13,745 bases of DNA from contig CALVXL010000002.1 of assembly GCA_944369635.1 (NCBI GenBank), positions 1-13,745 on the forward strand, read 5' to 3'. This DNA is from an uncultured Clostridia bacterium (GTDB lineage Bacteria > Bacillota > Clostridia > Christensenellales > Borkfalkiaceae). The position numbers were made by a program, and so were the translations under genes. Position 1 is the stretch's first letter. Every line of letters starts with the position of its first letter. Under the pieces are notes generated by a model that saw nothing but the letters and a program-made list of their open reading frames with translations, ran no database searches and was not told where the DNA came from. Positions 1 through 6,704 of the stretch are shown in pieces.

Positions 1-1
1 T

Positions 2-88
2 CCCAAAACCCCCGTTAAAAAACCCAGGACCATTGCGGAGGCGGCAATGATAACCATGCAGATGATGAAAGAAAACAAAGGAGAATAA
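2..88 (+). CDS. C-terminal tail of an upstream ORF (partial)
   Basis: An open frame enters from the left edge and runs 28 codons to a TAA at 86-88. The visible end is basic and then helical-looking (it ends ITMQMMKENKGE). The ribosome binding site of the next gene lies inside its last codons, so the two genes are tightly linked. By position, immediately before a capsid gene, it could be the end of a scaffold, protease or other head-assembly protein, but nothing in 28 residues identifies it. It could also be a chance open frame. Confidence 0.45.
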   Translation, partial: PKTPVKKPRTIAEAAMITMQMMKENKGE

Positions 89-94
89 AAATTT

Positions 95-1270
95 ATGGCA
101 GTCAATCTGACAAACGCCGACAAGGCGCTGAAAAATTACTATCTGGACGCGATCAAAGAACAGCTGGAAAAGGGCGTCAATCCCTTTTATTCGATGATCA
201 GAAAAAGCGAAACCGACGTCTACGGCAAGGACGTGAAAAAGATCGTCACGCTCGGCGTGAACGGCGGGATCGGCGCGGGCGCGGAGGACGGCGATCTTCC
301 CGACGCGGGCGGAAATCTGTATCAGGAGCTGACGCTCCCCCTGAAAAATCTTTACGGCACGGTGGAGATAAGCGATAAGGCGGTACGCGCCGCGGCGGGC
401 GATACGGGCAGGTTCGTCAACCTGCTTTCCGCCGAAATGGAAGGGCTTTTAAAGTCGGCAAAATATAATTTCGGAAGAATGCTCTTCGGCGACGGCACGG
501 GGCAGCTCGCCACCATCAAGAGCATCACTACGGGACTGATCACCGTGGACAGCGCGCGCTATCTCGAAGAGAACATGATCGTGGACTTTTTCGACATGCT
601 CGGCGATCCGTTTACGGAAAATATCCGCCGCAAGATCACGTTTGTGGACAAGGCGAACAACACCTTCCGCGTGGACGGCGCAACGCTCACCGAATCGCAG
701 GTCCCGCCCGATTCCATGGTGGGCGTGCAGGGCGCAAGCAACAACGAGCTCACGGGGCTGAAAGCGCTGTTCGGCGATTCCGATACCCTTTACGGGCTGT
801 CGCGTTCCAAAAATTCATGGCTGAAACCCTATGAAAAAACGGTGGAAGGCACCCTCACGGAGCTCGACATTCAGACCGCGCTCGACGACATCGAGGAGCG
901 CTGCGGCGTCGCGCCCGATCTCATCATCTGCTCGCTCGGCGTGCGCAGGGCGTTGCAGAAGATGTTCGCCGCACAGTCGGTGCGCATGGACAGTATGGAA
1001 CTTGCGGGCGGGTATAAGGCGATGAGCTATAACGGCATTCCCGTCGTTGCGGACAGGTTCTGCGAGGCGGGAACCATGTATCTGCTCAACACCGCCGACT
1101 TCACGCTCTGCCAGCTTTGCGACTGGCAGTGGCTGGAAGGCGAGGACGGCACCGTCCTGCACCAGATCCCCGGCAAACCCGTTTACTCGGCAACGCTGGT
1201 GAAATACGCCGAACTTCTGTGCGAAAGACCGTGCGGGCAGGGACGTATCACGGGGATTACCGAAGTCTGA
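95..1270 (+). CDS. Phage major capsid protein, HK97-fold type
   Basis: This 391-aa protein is likely the shell subunit of a tailed-phage head. What is seen: an amphipathic N-terminal arm (residues 1-45), a Gly/Asp-rich stretch (about 50-75) that fits an extended loop, a mixed alpha/beta body, and a C-terminal beta segment ending in a VKYAELLCERPCGQGRITGI-type motif. The size and this body pattern match HK97-like coat proteins of clostridial phages, and no ~100-residue N-terminal delta domain is obvious. The start is ATG 95, with AAAGGAGA at 77-84, 10 nt upstream. A strong hairpin and a second ribosome binding site follow the stop. Codon use is as GC-rich as in the housekeeping genes downstream, which suggests a host-adapted or long-resident element. 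An encapsulin is less likely, because those are usually near 270 residues. The family is inferred by eye and no profile search was run. Confidence 0.75.
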   Translation: MAVNLTNADKALKNYYLDAIKEQLEKGVNPFYSMIRKSETDVYGKDVKKIVTLGVNGGIGAGAEDGDLPDAGGNLYQELTLPLKNLYGTVEISDKAVRAAAGDTGRFVNLLSAEMEGLLKSAKYNFGRMLFGDGTGQLATIKSITTGLITVDSARYLEENMIVDFFDMLGDPFTENIRRKITFVDKANNTFRVDGATLTESQVPPDSMVGVQGASNNELTGLKALFGDSDTLYGLSRSKNSWLKPYEKTVEGTLTELDIQTALDDIEERCGVAPDLIICSLGVRRALQKMFAAQSVRMDSMELAGGYKAMSYNGIPVVADRFCEAGTMYLLNTADFTLCQLCDWQWLEGEDGTVLHQIPGKPVYSATLVKYAELLCERPCGQGRITGITEV

Positions 1271-1285
1271 TTTTATTTGCAGTCG

Positions 1286-1311
1286 CGCGCGCCGACAGCC
1301 GTCGGCGCGCG
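1286..1311 (+). other. Strong hairpin between capsid gene and next gene
   Basis: A perfect 11-bp GC-rich stem (1286-1296 with 1301-1311) has a 4-nt AGCC loop. No T-tract follows, so it is not a standard intrinsic terminator. It ends directly against the AAAGGAGGT ribosome binding site at 1312-1320. Likely roles are protecting the capsid mRNA 3' end or tuning translation of the next gene, both inferred. Confidence 0.6.
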
Positions 1312-1325
1312 AAAGGAGGTGGATT

Positions 1326-1880
1326 ATGATGTTCCGTGAAATCGCAAGCCTGACGGCGGCGCTTCTCGATAAGGAGGGCGTCACTTCGTACTTCGAAAAC
1401 GGCGCGGGCGACGAGCATACCGTAAAGGAGGCGGAACTCGTGTACCGCTGCGTCAACCTGTCCGTCGCGCAGACGGCGGCGGAATACGCGCCGATGAAAT
1501 ACGAGGAGGAAATCGATACCGAAAACGGCGTGATTTCTTTTTCTTCCCTCGAAAAAAACGCCACCGACATCATCGGCGTGTACGACCGTTTCGGCAACGA
1601 GCTAAAAATAAAGTACTATCCCGAATATTTCAAAACGCGTCCGGGAAAAGTGCGCGTAATTTACGCGTATCTGCCCGGAAAGTTTTCTTTGGGCGACGAA
1701 ATTTCCTTCGGCGACAGGCGGCTCACACCCGCCGTTTTGGCGTACGGCGCGGCGGCGGAATACTGTTTGATCGCGGGGTTGTTCGACGAGGCTGTCGGCT
1801 GGAACGCGCGCTACGTCGAGGGCGTGAAACGCATGCTTTTCGGCAAGAACAAGGTGATGAAGGAGCGGCGCTGGGTATGA
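1326..1880 (+). CDS. Putative phage head-tail adaptor (about 184 aa)
   Basis: This is a small protein immediately downstream of the capsid gene. The middle is beta-rich (roughly residues 60-130). The C-terminal helix pattern (AAAEYCLIAGLFDEAVGWNA, followed by a basic tail) is of the kind seen in small head-completion or adaptor proteins that dock under the portal. P22 gp4, also small and directly after the coat gene, is the positional analogue. No enzymatic motif, signal peptide or membrane segment is visible. AAAGGAGGT at 1312-1320 serves ATG 1326, 5 nt away; ATG 1329 is an equally usable start that would remove one Met. Its stop overlaps the next start as ATGA (1877-1880), which implies translational coupling. 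The function is inferred from position and shape only; it could be another head protein. Confidence 0.5.
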   Translation: MMFREIASLTAALLDKEGVTSYFENGAGDEHTVKEAELVYRCVNLSVAQTAAEYAPMKYEEEIDTENGVISFSSLEKNATDIIGVYDRFGNELKIKYYPEYFKTRPGKVRVIYAYLPGKFSLGDEISFGDRRLTPAVLAYGAAAEYCLIAGLFDEAVGWNARYVEGVKRMLFGKNKVMKERRWV

Positions 1881-2548
1881 GGGGATTCGAAAAATTTCCC
1901 GTCGGCAAAAGAAAGGCGCAAACGCTGAATTTCGACGGGCAGATCGAGGAATGCTTTTCGCTTGACGAATCGCTTTCTCCCGCATTTTGCCTCAAAGAGC
2001 AAGCGGCGGCGGAAAACGTCTCCGCGCTCTTTCCGTCGCTTTTTTACGGCGGATACGCCTTTGCGGAGGGGAAGCTGTACGCGCTGACGGAAAGCGGGCT
2101 TCTCTTGCAGGGAGAATTTTCCTCGCCGCCCGTCTACGCCGCGGGATTTTACGGCGGGGAAGAAGCGGATCTTTTCGGCGACGGAACGTCGCTTTTTACC
2201 GTCGGCGGGGAGGGCTTGATAAAGCTGGCTGACGTTGCGGGAACCCCCCTTTGCACGCACCGCTTTTCGCTGGTGCTCAAGGACGGAAGATCGCTCAAAG
2301 TTTCCGCGCCGTTCGCGCCGGAGGATTTTTCCGTCGCGAACGGCGCGTTTGAATGGCACGTCGGAAGTTTCGCGGGGAAGATCGCGGGGGCGGCGGAAAT
2401 CGACGGCAGACTGTACGTCTTTTGCGAGCGCGGCGTTTACGACTGCACGCAAAACGGTTACGATCGGGAAGCGGAAGTGAAATTTGCGCCCGCGAGCGAT
2501 ATTTTGGCTTCTTCCTTCGCCTCATGGGGAAAACGGCGTACTTTCTGA
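1877..2548 (+). CDS. Beta-propeller-like phage structural protein, 5' (zero-frame) part
   Basis: This 223-aa frame starts at ATG 1877 (ATGA overlap with the previous gene; AAGGAG at 1860-1865). It is composed of short repeated beta-type units such as AEGKLYALTESG and DGRLYVFCERG, spaced roughly 40-60 residues apart, which suggests a propeller. It stops at TGA 2546-2548. The same repeat style continues at once in the -1 frame to 3057 (GAGRLYSFGG and onward). The real product is therefore probably a 393-aa protein joined at 2527-2533. In P22-type phages a propeller-containing tail hub (gp10) occupies this genomic position, which is the basis for the suggested role. Out-of-frame tails at the end of this part (KRRTF) look like read-through of the wrong frame. 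Either the gene is broken, or the assembly has an indel, or frameshifting is programmed. Confidence 0.6.
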   Translation: MRGFEKFPVGKRKAQTLNFDGQIEECFSLDESLSPAFCLKEQAAAENVSALFPSLFYGGYAFAEGKLYALTESGLLLQGEFSSPPVYAAGFYGGEEADLFGDGTSLFTVGGEGLIKLADVAGTPLCTHRFSLVLKDGRSLKVSAPFAPEDFSVANGAFEWHVGSFAGKIAGAAEIDGRLYVFCERGVYDCTQNGYDREAEVKFAPASDILASSFASWGKRRTF

Positions 2549-3057
2549 CGGGCGCGGGCAGGCTGTATTCTTTCGGCGGCGCGGCAAACTGCGTTGCCGA
2601 AAACGTAGAATTTACGCCTTCCGCACTGAAAGCCTGCGCGTTTTCGCAAGGGTACGCCTTAACTTTGTCGGCGGAGAAAACGCTGGTGTACGACGCGGAG
2701 AAAAAACGCGTTTCCTATCTGAAGGTAAACGCCGCCGCGCTGGGCGGCGCGGCGGCGTATGCGGACGGAAAGATCCTGCGCTTTGCACGTTCTTCGGGCG
2801 GCGGCAGCCTTTTGAGCAAACCCCTCGACTTCGGCACTTGCGCGCCTAAAAAACTCAGCCGCGTATTTTTTTCGGGCGAAGGGAAAATTGCGCTGAAAAT
2901 TTCGGCGGAACGGGAGGAAAAAAGCTTTTCCGTCGCGGCGGGGGAAAGCGTATATCCGAAAATGTCGGGAAGAAAATTCGCCTTTTTGCTGAACGCCGAC
3001 GACGGCGCGAAGATAAAAAAGATCACGGTTTCCTATACGGTAACGGGGGAGGTATGA
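2524..3057 (+). CDS. Beta-propeller-like phage structural protein, 3' (-1 frame) part
   Basis: This is the continuation of the propeller-like protein in frame 1. It gives 177 aa if read from ATG 2524, or 174 aa if joined at the slippery site. Further blade-like repeats are seen (GKTAYFLTGAGRLYSF, ADGKILRFARSSGGG). After them comes a C-terminal beta-sandwich-like segment (about the last 65 residues, from KKLSRVFFSGEGKIALKISA). ATG 2524 has no Shine-Dalgarno sequence, so independent initiation would depend on coupling to the overlapping 5' part. The stop at 3055-3057 lies 1 nt before the next gene's ATG, and the GGGGGAGG ribosome binding site of that gene lies inside this end. The intact downstream frame and undisturbed repeat pattern argue for a recent or functional frameshift and not for old decay. 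Confidence 0.55.
   Translation: MGKTAYFLTGAGRLYSFGGAANCVAENVEFTPSALKACAFSQGYALTLSAEKTLVYDAEKKRVSYLKVNAAALGGAAAYADGKILRFARSSGGGSLLSKPLDFGTCAPKKLSRVFFSGEGKIALKISAEREEKSFSVAAGESVYPKMSGRKFAFLLNADDGAKIKKITVSYTVTGEV
2527..2533 (+). promoter_or_regulatory. Candidate -1 frameshift slippery heptamer GGGAAAA
   Basis: In the zero frame the bases read G GGA AAA, the canonical X XXY YYZ arrangement for tandem -1 slippage, related to the GGGAAAG of lambda G/GT. A -1 slip here joins the two propeller parts as SWGKTAYFL and gives a 393-aa product. No strong stem follows at 5-9 nt; the nearest clear hairpin is 2582-2599. No Shine-Dalgarno-like stimulator precedes it. The adjacent G4 and A4 runs also make a sequencing or mutational indel plausible. 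Confidence 0.4.
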
Positions 3058-3058
3058 T

Positions 3059-3958
3059 ATGGAATTCGAATTGCCGGTAACAAAAGAGGAACTGCAGGTC
3101 GTACTCAAAGAAATCGACGATTATTACAGAAACTATAAGGGCGAATACGAGGAGCGGCCGCTGGAAGTGCCGGTTTTGGAAAAACTCGATTTCACCATGC
3201 CCGTCGAATCGGAAGTGAGGCGAAACGTGCAGGAAGAGTTCGGGCAGAAGATCGACGCGGAAGCGGCGGAAAAGACGGCGGAATATGAAGCGCGGCGGCA
3301 GGCGTACGAAGCTCTTTACGCCGCGGAAAGCACGCTTTTGCAAAAGCGGTTGGAGGACGCGCGGCTTTCCTACGAAGAAAAGAAGAAAAAACTGCAAGCC
3401 GACGCGGCGAAGCGCGGCATCGCCCAGACGAGCGTGTATCTTTCGCTCGCCGCGGAGCTGGAAGAAGAGTACGGTCGGGAATGCGCGGAGCTGAACAGGC
3501 AGGAACAGGAGAAAAAAGCGGAATATCAGCGGGAAATCGATCAGGCGGATTACCGCGTGCAGCTGACGGAGGAGGCGGTATCGCTCAAATACGGAGCGCT
3601 TGTGGAAGACGAGGTGCGCGCCCGCATGGAAAAGGCGAAAGAACTTTTCAGGGAAACGACCAAGTACAACAATCAGGTGGAGGAGAAGCTCGTCAAAAGC
3701 CGCAACGCGAAGATCGAGACGGAAAGCACGCTGAAACTGAGATATCTGGAAATCACGGCGAAAGGGCTGACCGAAGAGCAGCTGACTTCTTTGGGGTATT
3801 ATCAGGACACCATCAGGGCGATCGACGGGTATTATTATACCGTCGACGCCCAGAGCGCTTACGACGATTTTACAAAAGATTCTTCCATGAATTATTACCT
3901 CGGACCGTTTTACGACGACATTTTGTATAAATACACTTTGCGGAAAAACAATCCGTAA
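3059..3958 (+). CDS. Long coiled-coil protein, last gene of the phage module
   Basis: This 299-aa protein has no recognised family. Residues about 65-225 are almost continuously charged alpha helix rich in E, K, A, Q and R with heptad-like spacing, which predicts a long coiled coil. It is flanked by a short N-terminal region (KEEL...EIDDYYRNY) and a C-terminal domain of ~60 residues unusually rich in Tyr and Asp (IDGYYYTVDAQSAYDDF and onward). There is no signal peptide or membrane segment. ATG 3059 is preceded by GGGGGAGG at 3045-3052, 6 nt away. It follows the propeller gene by 1 nt and is followed by a strong terminator, so it ends the transcription unit. In P22-like phages a trimeric coiled-coil needle (gp26) follows the propeller hub gene. 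That role is a positional inference; an internal head or scaffolding protein is possible. Confidence 0.6.
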   Translation: MEFELPVTKEELQVVLKEIDDYYRNYKGEYEERPLEVPVLEKLDFTMPVESEVRRNVQEEFGQKIDAEAAEKTAEYEARRQAYEALYAAESTLLQKRLEDARLSYEEKKKKLQADAAKRGIAQTSVYLSLAAELEEEYGRECAELNRQEQEKKAEYQREIDQADYRVQLTEEAVSLKYGALVEDEVRARMEKAKELFRETTKYNNQVEEKLVKSRNAKIETESTLKLRYLEITAKGLTEEQLTSLGYYQDTIRAIDGYYYTVDAQSAYDDFTKDSSMNYYLGPFYDDILYKYTLRKNNP

Positions 3959-3973
3959 AGCGGCGCTTGTCTG

Positions 3974-4009
3974 CCGCCCGCCCGAATTTTAGGGCGGGCG
4001 GTTTTTTTT
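3974..4009 (+). terminator. Intrinsic terminator ending the phage module
   Basis: A perfect 10-bp GC stem (CCGCCCGCCC at 3974-3983 with GGGCGGGCGG at 3992-4001), an 8-nt loop, and a run of 8 T (4002-4009). It sits 15 nt after the stop of the coiled-coil gene. It should insulate the module from ispG transcription. Confidence 0.93.
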
Positions 4010-4040
4010 GTGCGGAAAATATTTTATTCGTAGCAATTTT

Positions 4041-4054
4041 TTCGGCGCGCCGAA
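4041..4054. repeat. 14-bp perfect palindrome in the ispG upstream region
   Basis: TTCGGCGCGCCGAA is a perfect inverted repeat with no spacer, lying 49 nt upstream of the ispG -35. A dyad with no loop is more like a dimeric protein operator than an RNA hairpin. An AT-rich 10-bp palindrome (AAAATATTTT, 4016-4025) lies just upstream. No regulator is identified. Confidence 0.35.
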
Positions 4055-4102
4055 GGATTGAGATTCTTTTTTTGCGCTATGCGGTTTTTATTTGCGGGCG
4101 CG

Positions 4103-4131
4103 TTGCTTTTTTCGGGAAGTTATGATAAAAT
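4103..4131 (+). promoter_or_regulatory. Sigma-A promoter of ispG, extended -10
   Basis: The -35 is TTGCTT (4103-4108), the spacer is 17 nt, and the -10 is TAAAAT (4126-4131) preceded by TGA, an extended -10. Only 6 nt separate the -10 from the ispG ATG at 4138. The expected start of transcription, about 7 nt after the -10, therefore falls on the A of the start codon. Confidence 0.75.
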
Positions 4132-4137
4132 ATCGCT

Positions 4138-5187
4138 ATGAGCAAAAAAGTAAAAATCGGAAACATTTTCATAGGCGGCGGCGCGCCCGTCGCCGTGCAG
4201 AGCATGATGACTTTCCGTCCGAGCGACACGAAAAACACAATAAAGCAGATCCTCGCGCTCGAAGAGGCGGGGTGCGATATCGCGCGCTTTTGCGTGCGCG
4301 ACGAAGCCGACGCGAAAGCCATTAAAACGATCAGGGAAAAAACGCATATCCCGCTGGTGGCGGATATACACTTCGATTACCGCCTCGCGGTGGCGGCGGC
4401 GGAAAACGGGGCGGATAAAATCCGCATCAACCCCGGCAACATCGGCGGGGAAGACAAGATAAAGATCGTGGCGGATTGTCTGAAAGCCCATAAGCTGCCC
4501 GTGCGCGTCGGCTCCAATTCCGGCAGTATCGAAAAGGAATTTCTGCTTGCGTACGGCAGGAGCGAAAAGGCGCTTGCCGAAAGCGCGCTGAAAAACGCGG
4601 CGCTGTTTGAAAAATACGGCGTCGGCGACATCGTCGTTTCCGTCAAGGCTTCCGACGTCAGGCTCACCGTGGCCGCGTATCGGTATATCGCCGCGCGTTG
4701 CGATTATCCGCTGCACCTCGGCGTGACGGAAGCGGGCACGCTCAAAAGCGGCGTGGTGAAAAACAGCATAGGGATCGGCGCGCTGCTTTTGCAGGGAATC
4801 GGCGACACCGTGCGCGTTTCCCTTTCCGCCGCCCCCGTGGAGGAAGTCCGCGCCGCAAAGCTTATTTTAAGGAGCGTCGGTTTGGAAAAAGATTACGTGG
4901 AACTCGTGTCGTGTCCCACCTGCGGGCGGTGCGAATGGGATCTCATCCCCTTTGCGGAAAAGACGGAAAAGTTCGTTTCCAAATTCAAAAAGCCTTTGAA
5001 GATCGCCGTCATGGGGTGCGTGGTCAACGGCCCCGGCGAGGCGGCGGACGCCGACCTCGGCATCGCGGGCGGAAAGGGGTTCTGCATGCTGTTCAAAAAG
5101 GGCGTTCCGTATAAAAAAGTCGCGTACGAAGACGTAGAGAAAGAGTTTTTCAAGGAGATAGAAAATTGCTTAAGATCAGCGGATTGA
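4138..5187 (+). CDS. ispG: 4-hydroxy-3-methylbut-2-enyl diphosphate synthase (flavodoxin/ferredoxin)
   Basis: IspG (GcpE) catalyses the penultimate step of the MEP isoprenoid pathway in the cytoplasm. It reductively opens 2-C-methylerythritol 2,4-cyclodiphosphate to HMBPP using a [4Fe-4S] cluster. The 349-aa length is normal for the two-domain bacterial form. The N-terminal TIM barrel shows the VAVQSMM start motif and ADIHFDYRLA and KIRINPGNIG. The C-terminal cluster domain has CPTC (C259, C262), CVVNGPGE (C294) and E301, matching the spacing of the three Cys and one Glu ligand in the E. coli enzyme; C265 is an extra nearby cysteine. The start at ATG 4138 fits the family N terminus, a stop lies just upstream in frame, and there is no Shine-Dalgarno sequence. 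The end overlaps the PolC-like gene by 22 nt, as in the Firmicutes ispG-polC order, but the usual upstream rseP is replaced by phage genes. Confidence 0.97.
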   Translation: MSKKVKIGNIFIGGGAPVAVQSMMTFRPSDTKNTIKQILALEEAGCDIARFCVRDEADAKAIKTIREKTHIPLVADIHFDYRLAVAAAENGADKIRINPGNIGGEDKIKIVADCLKAHKLPVRVGSNSGSIEKEFLLAYGRSEKALAESALKNAALFEKYGVGDIVVSVKASDVRLTVAAYRYIAARCDYPLHLGVTEAGTLKSGVVKNSIGIGALLLQGIGDTVRVSLSAAPVEEVRAAKLILRSVGLEKDYVELVSCPTCGRCEWDLIPFAEKTEKFVSKFKKPLKIAVMGCVVNGPGEAADADLGIAGGKGFCMLFKKGVPYKKVAYEDVEKEFFKEIENCLRSAD

Positions 5188-6704
5188 AAGCCTTTACCGA
5201 AAGCGTGAGGAAGATCGACGAAAGCGTTTCGGGCATAAAGCTTTGCGCCGTGGACATCAAAAGGGAAGAGCGGTCGGTCGTATACCGCTTTATATCGGAA
5301 AAGACGGTGAGCGAGGAAGTGCAAAGCAAGATTGCGGATTACTGTCTGAGCGTAACGCCGCCAAGCTTCCGTACGGCGGAGGCGGTCATTTCCAAAGTCG
5401 TCGCGGACTCCGAACTCGTTTGTGCGGCGGTTTATAAATACATAACGGCCTCTTATCCGTCGCTTACTTACGATTTTACTTCGGCGGACGTCAGCGCGGA
5501 GGGGGCGAACGGCGTTTTCCGCTACACCCTGCGCATGATCCCTTCGTCCTGCGCTTACGTGCGCACCAACGGCACGCTGAAAGACGTGGACGCCTATCTC
5601 GAAAGAAATTTCTGCGATTCTTTCGTCGGCTCGATCGTGGAAAAGGAGCAGAAAGAACACGTGGAGCTCGCGCCCCGCAGCATTTCGCTCGACGAGCTGA
5701 GCACGCTGGAAAAGCGGGCGATTCAGGTGAAAGACGTCGTCGTCATCGACGACAATCAGCCCACCGATACCGCCCTTTATATCGAGGACGCGGCGGAACC
5801 GGGAGAAGTTACCCTCTGCGGCGTGGTGACGGACATCCGCGAGAAGACGACCAAGACGGGCAAACCCTTTTACATTTTCGAATTCGACGATACCACGGGC
5901 AAGACGAGCGGGCTTTATTTCACGCGGAAAAACACGGTAGACCGCATCAAAAAAATCCAAATCGGGCAGGGGATCATCGTGCGCGGCAAGTTCGATTATT
6001 ATAAGGACAAGCTGTCTCTTACCATCAATAAAATCAACCTCTGCACTTTCCCAACAGGCTTCAAACCCAAGCCCAAGGGCGGAAAGAGCGCGCCCCTCGA
6101 ATACACCGTAGTCAAGCCGCTTCCCGCCGAAGAAGTGCGGGAAACCACGCTGTTCGACGCGCCCGTCGTATTGCCCGACGTGCTCAAAAAGCACACCTTT
6201 GTGGTGTTCGATCTCGAAACGACGGGGACGGAAGTCGACCGTGACGAGATCACCGAGATCGGCGCGGTTAAGATCGTAAACGGTGTGATCGCGGAAACCT
6301 TTCAGACGCTCGTCAAGCCGAAACAGAAGATCAGCGCAAAGATCACGGAGCTCACGGGGATCGACGACGAAATGGTGGCAACGGCGCCCGCTTTTAAGGA
6401 CGTGCTGCCCGATTTTTTCAAATTCGCCTGGGGATCGGTGCTGGTGGCGCACAACGCCGATTTCGACGTCAAGTTCATGAAGCATCACGCCAGACCTTTC
6501 GATTATTATTTCAAAAACAAGGTCGTCGACACGGTGCAGCTCGCGCGGGAAGCGCTGCCCAATCTTTCCAACCATAAGCTCAATACCGTTGCGGAACATT
6601 TCAACGTCAAATTTCTGCATCACCGCGCCCTTTCGGACGCGTACGCGACGGCGCAGATTTTCATAGAACTCGTGAAAATGAAAAAAACTTTACCGGATTT
6701 ATAG
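5166..6704 (+). CDS. PolC-derived N-terminal/OB/3'-5' exonuclease protein lacking PHP and polymerase domains
   Basis: This 512-aa protein matches the front of Firmicutes replicative polymerase PolC (B. subtilis PolC is about 1,437 aa). Residues 1-~210 are a PolC-type N-terminal domain. An OB fold runs from about residue 215 (VTLCGVVTDIREKTTKTG) to ~290. The DEDDh exonuclease spans ~345-508: ExoI FDLETTG (D349, E351), ExoII HNADFD (D434), ExoIII HHRALSD (H486, D491), with all catalytic residues present. The PHP half that normally lies between OB and exonuclease is replaced by a ~45-residue linker. Everything after the exonuclease (PHP-C, palm, fingers, DNA-binding parts) is absent, and a promoter follows the stop at once. 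The start is TTG 5166, supported by AAGGAG at 5152-5157, 8 nt upstream, and by the 22-nt overlap with ispG. It may be a proofreading or DNA/RNA-trimming exonuclease, or one half of a split replicase. It is not a polymerase by itself. Confidence 0.85.
   Translation: MLKISGLKAFTESVRKIDESVSGIKLCAVDIKREERSVVYRFISEKTVSEEVQSKIADYCLSVTPPSFRTAEAVISKVVADSELVCAAVYKYITASYPSLTYDFTSADVSAEGANGVFRYTLRMIPSSCAYVRTNGTLKDVDAYLERNFCDSFVGSIVEKEQKEHVELAPRSISLDELSTLEKRAIQVKDVVVIDDNQPTDTALYIEDAAEPGEVTLCGVVTDIREKTTKTGKPFYIFEFDDTTGKTSGLYFTRKNTVDRIKKIQIGQGIIVRGKFDYYKDKLSLTINKINLCTFPTGFKPKPKGGKSAPLEYTVVKPLPAEEVRETTLFDAPVVLPDVLKKHTFVVFDLETTGTEVDRDEITEIGAVKIVNGVIAETFQTLVKPKQKISAKITELTGIDDEMVATAPAFKDVLPDFFKFAWGSVLVAHNADFDVKFMKHHARPFDYYFKNKVVDTVQLAREALPNLSNHKLNTVAEHFNVKFLHHRALSDAYATAQIFIELVKMKKTLPDL

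Noticed and set aside
2353..2523. N-terminal portion of the frame-1 ORF starting at 2353
   Set aside because: It overlaps the zero-frame propeller part and is Arg/Gly-rich nonsense; meaningful repeat sequence in this frame only begins around 2524.
4893..6623. 576-aa open frame on the - strand across the ispG end and the PolC-like gene
   Set aside because: It is antisense to two genes with clear motifs, is basic/His/Arg/Phe-rich and has no recognisable family pattern. It is a by-product of GC-rich codon choice.
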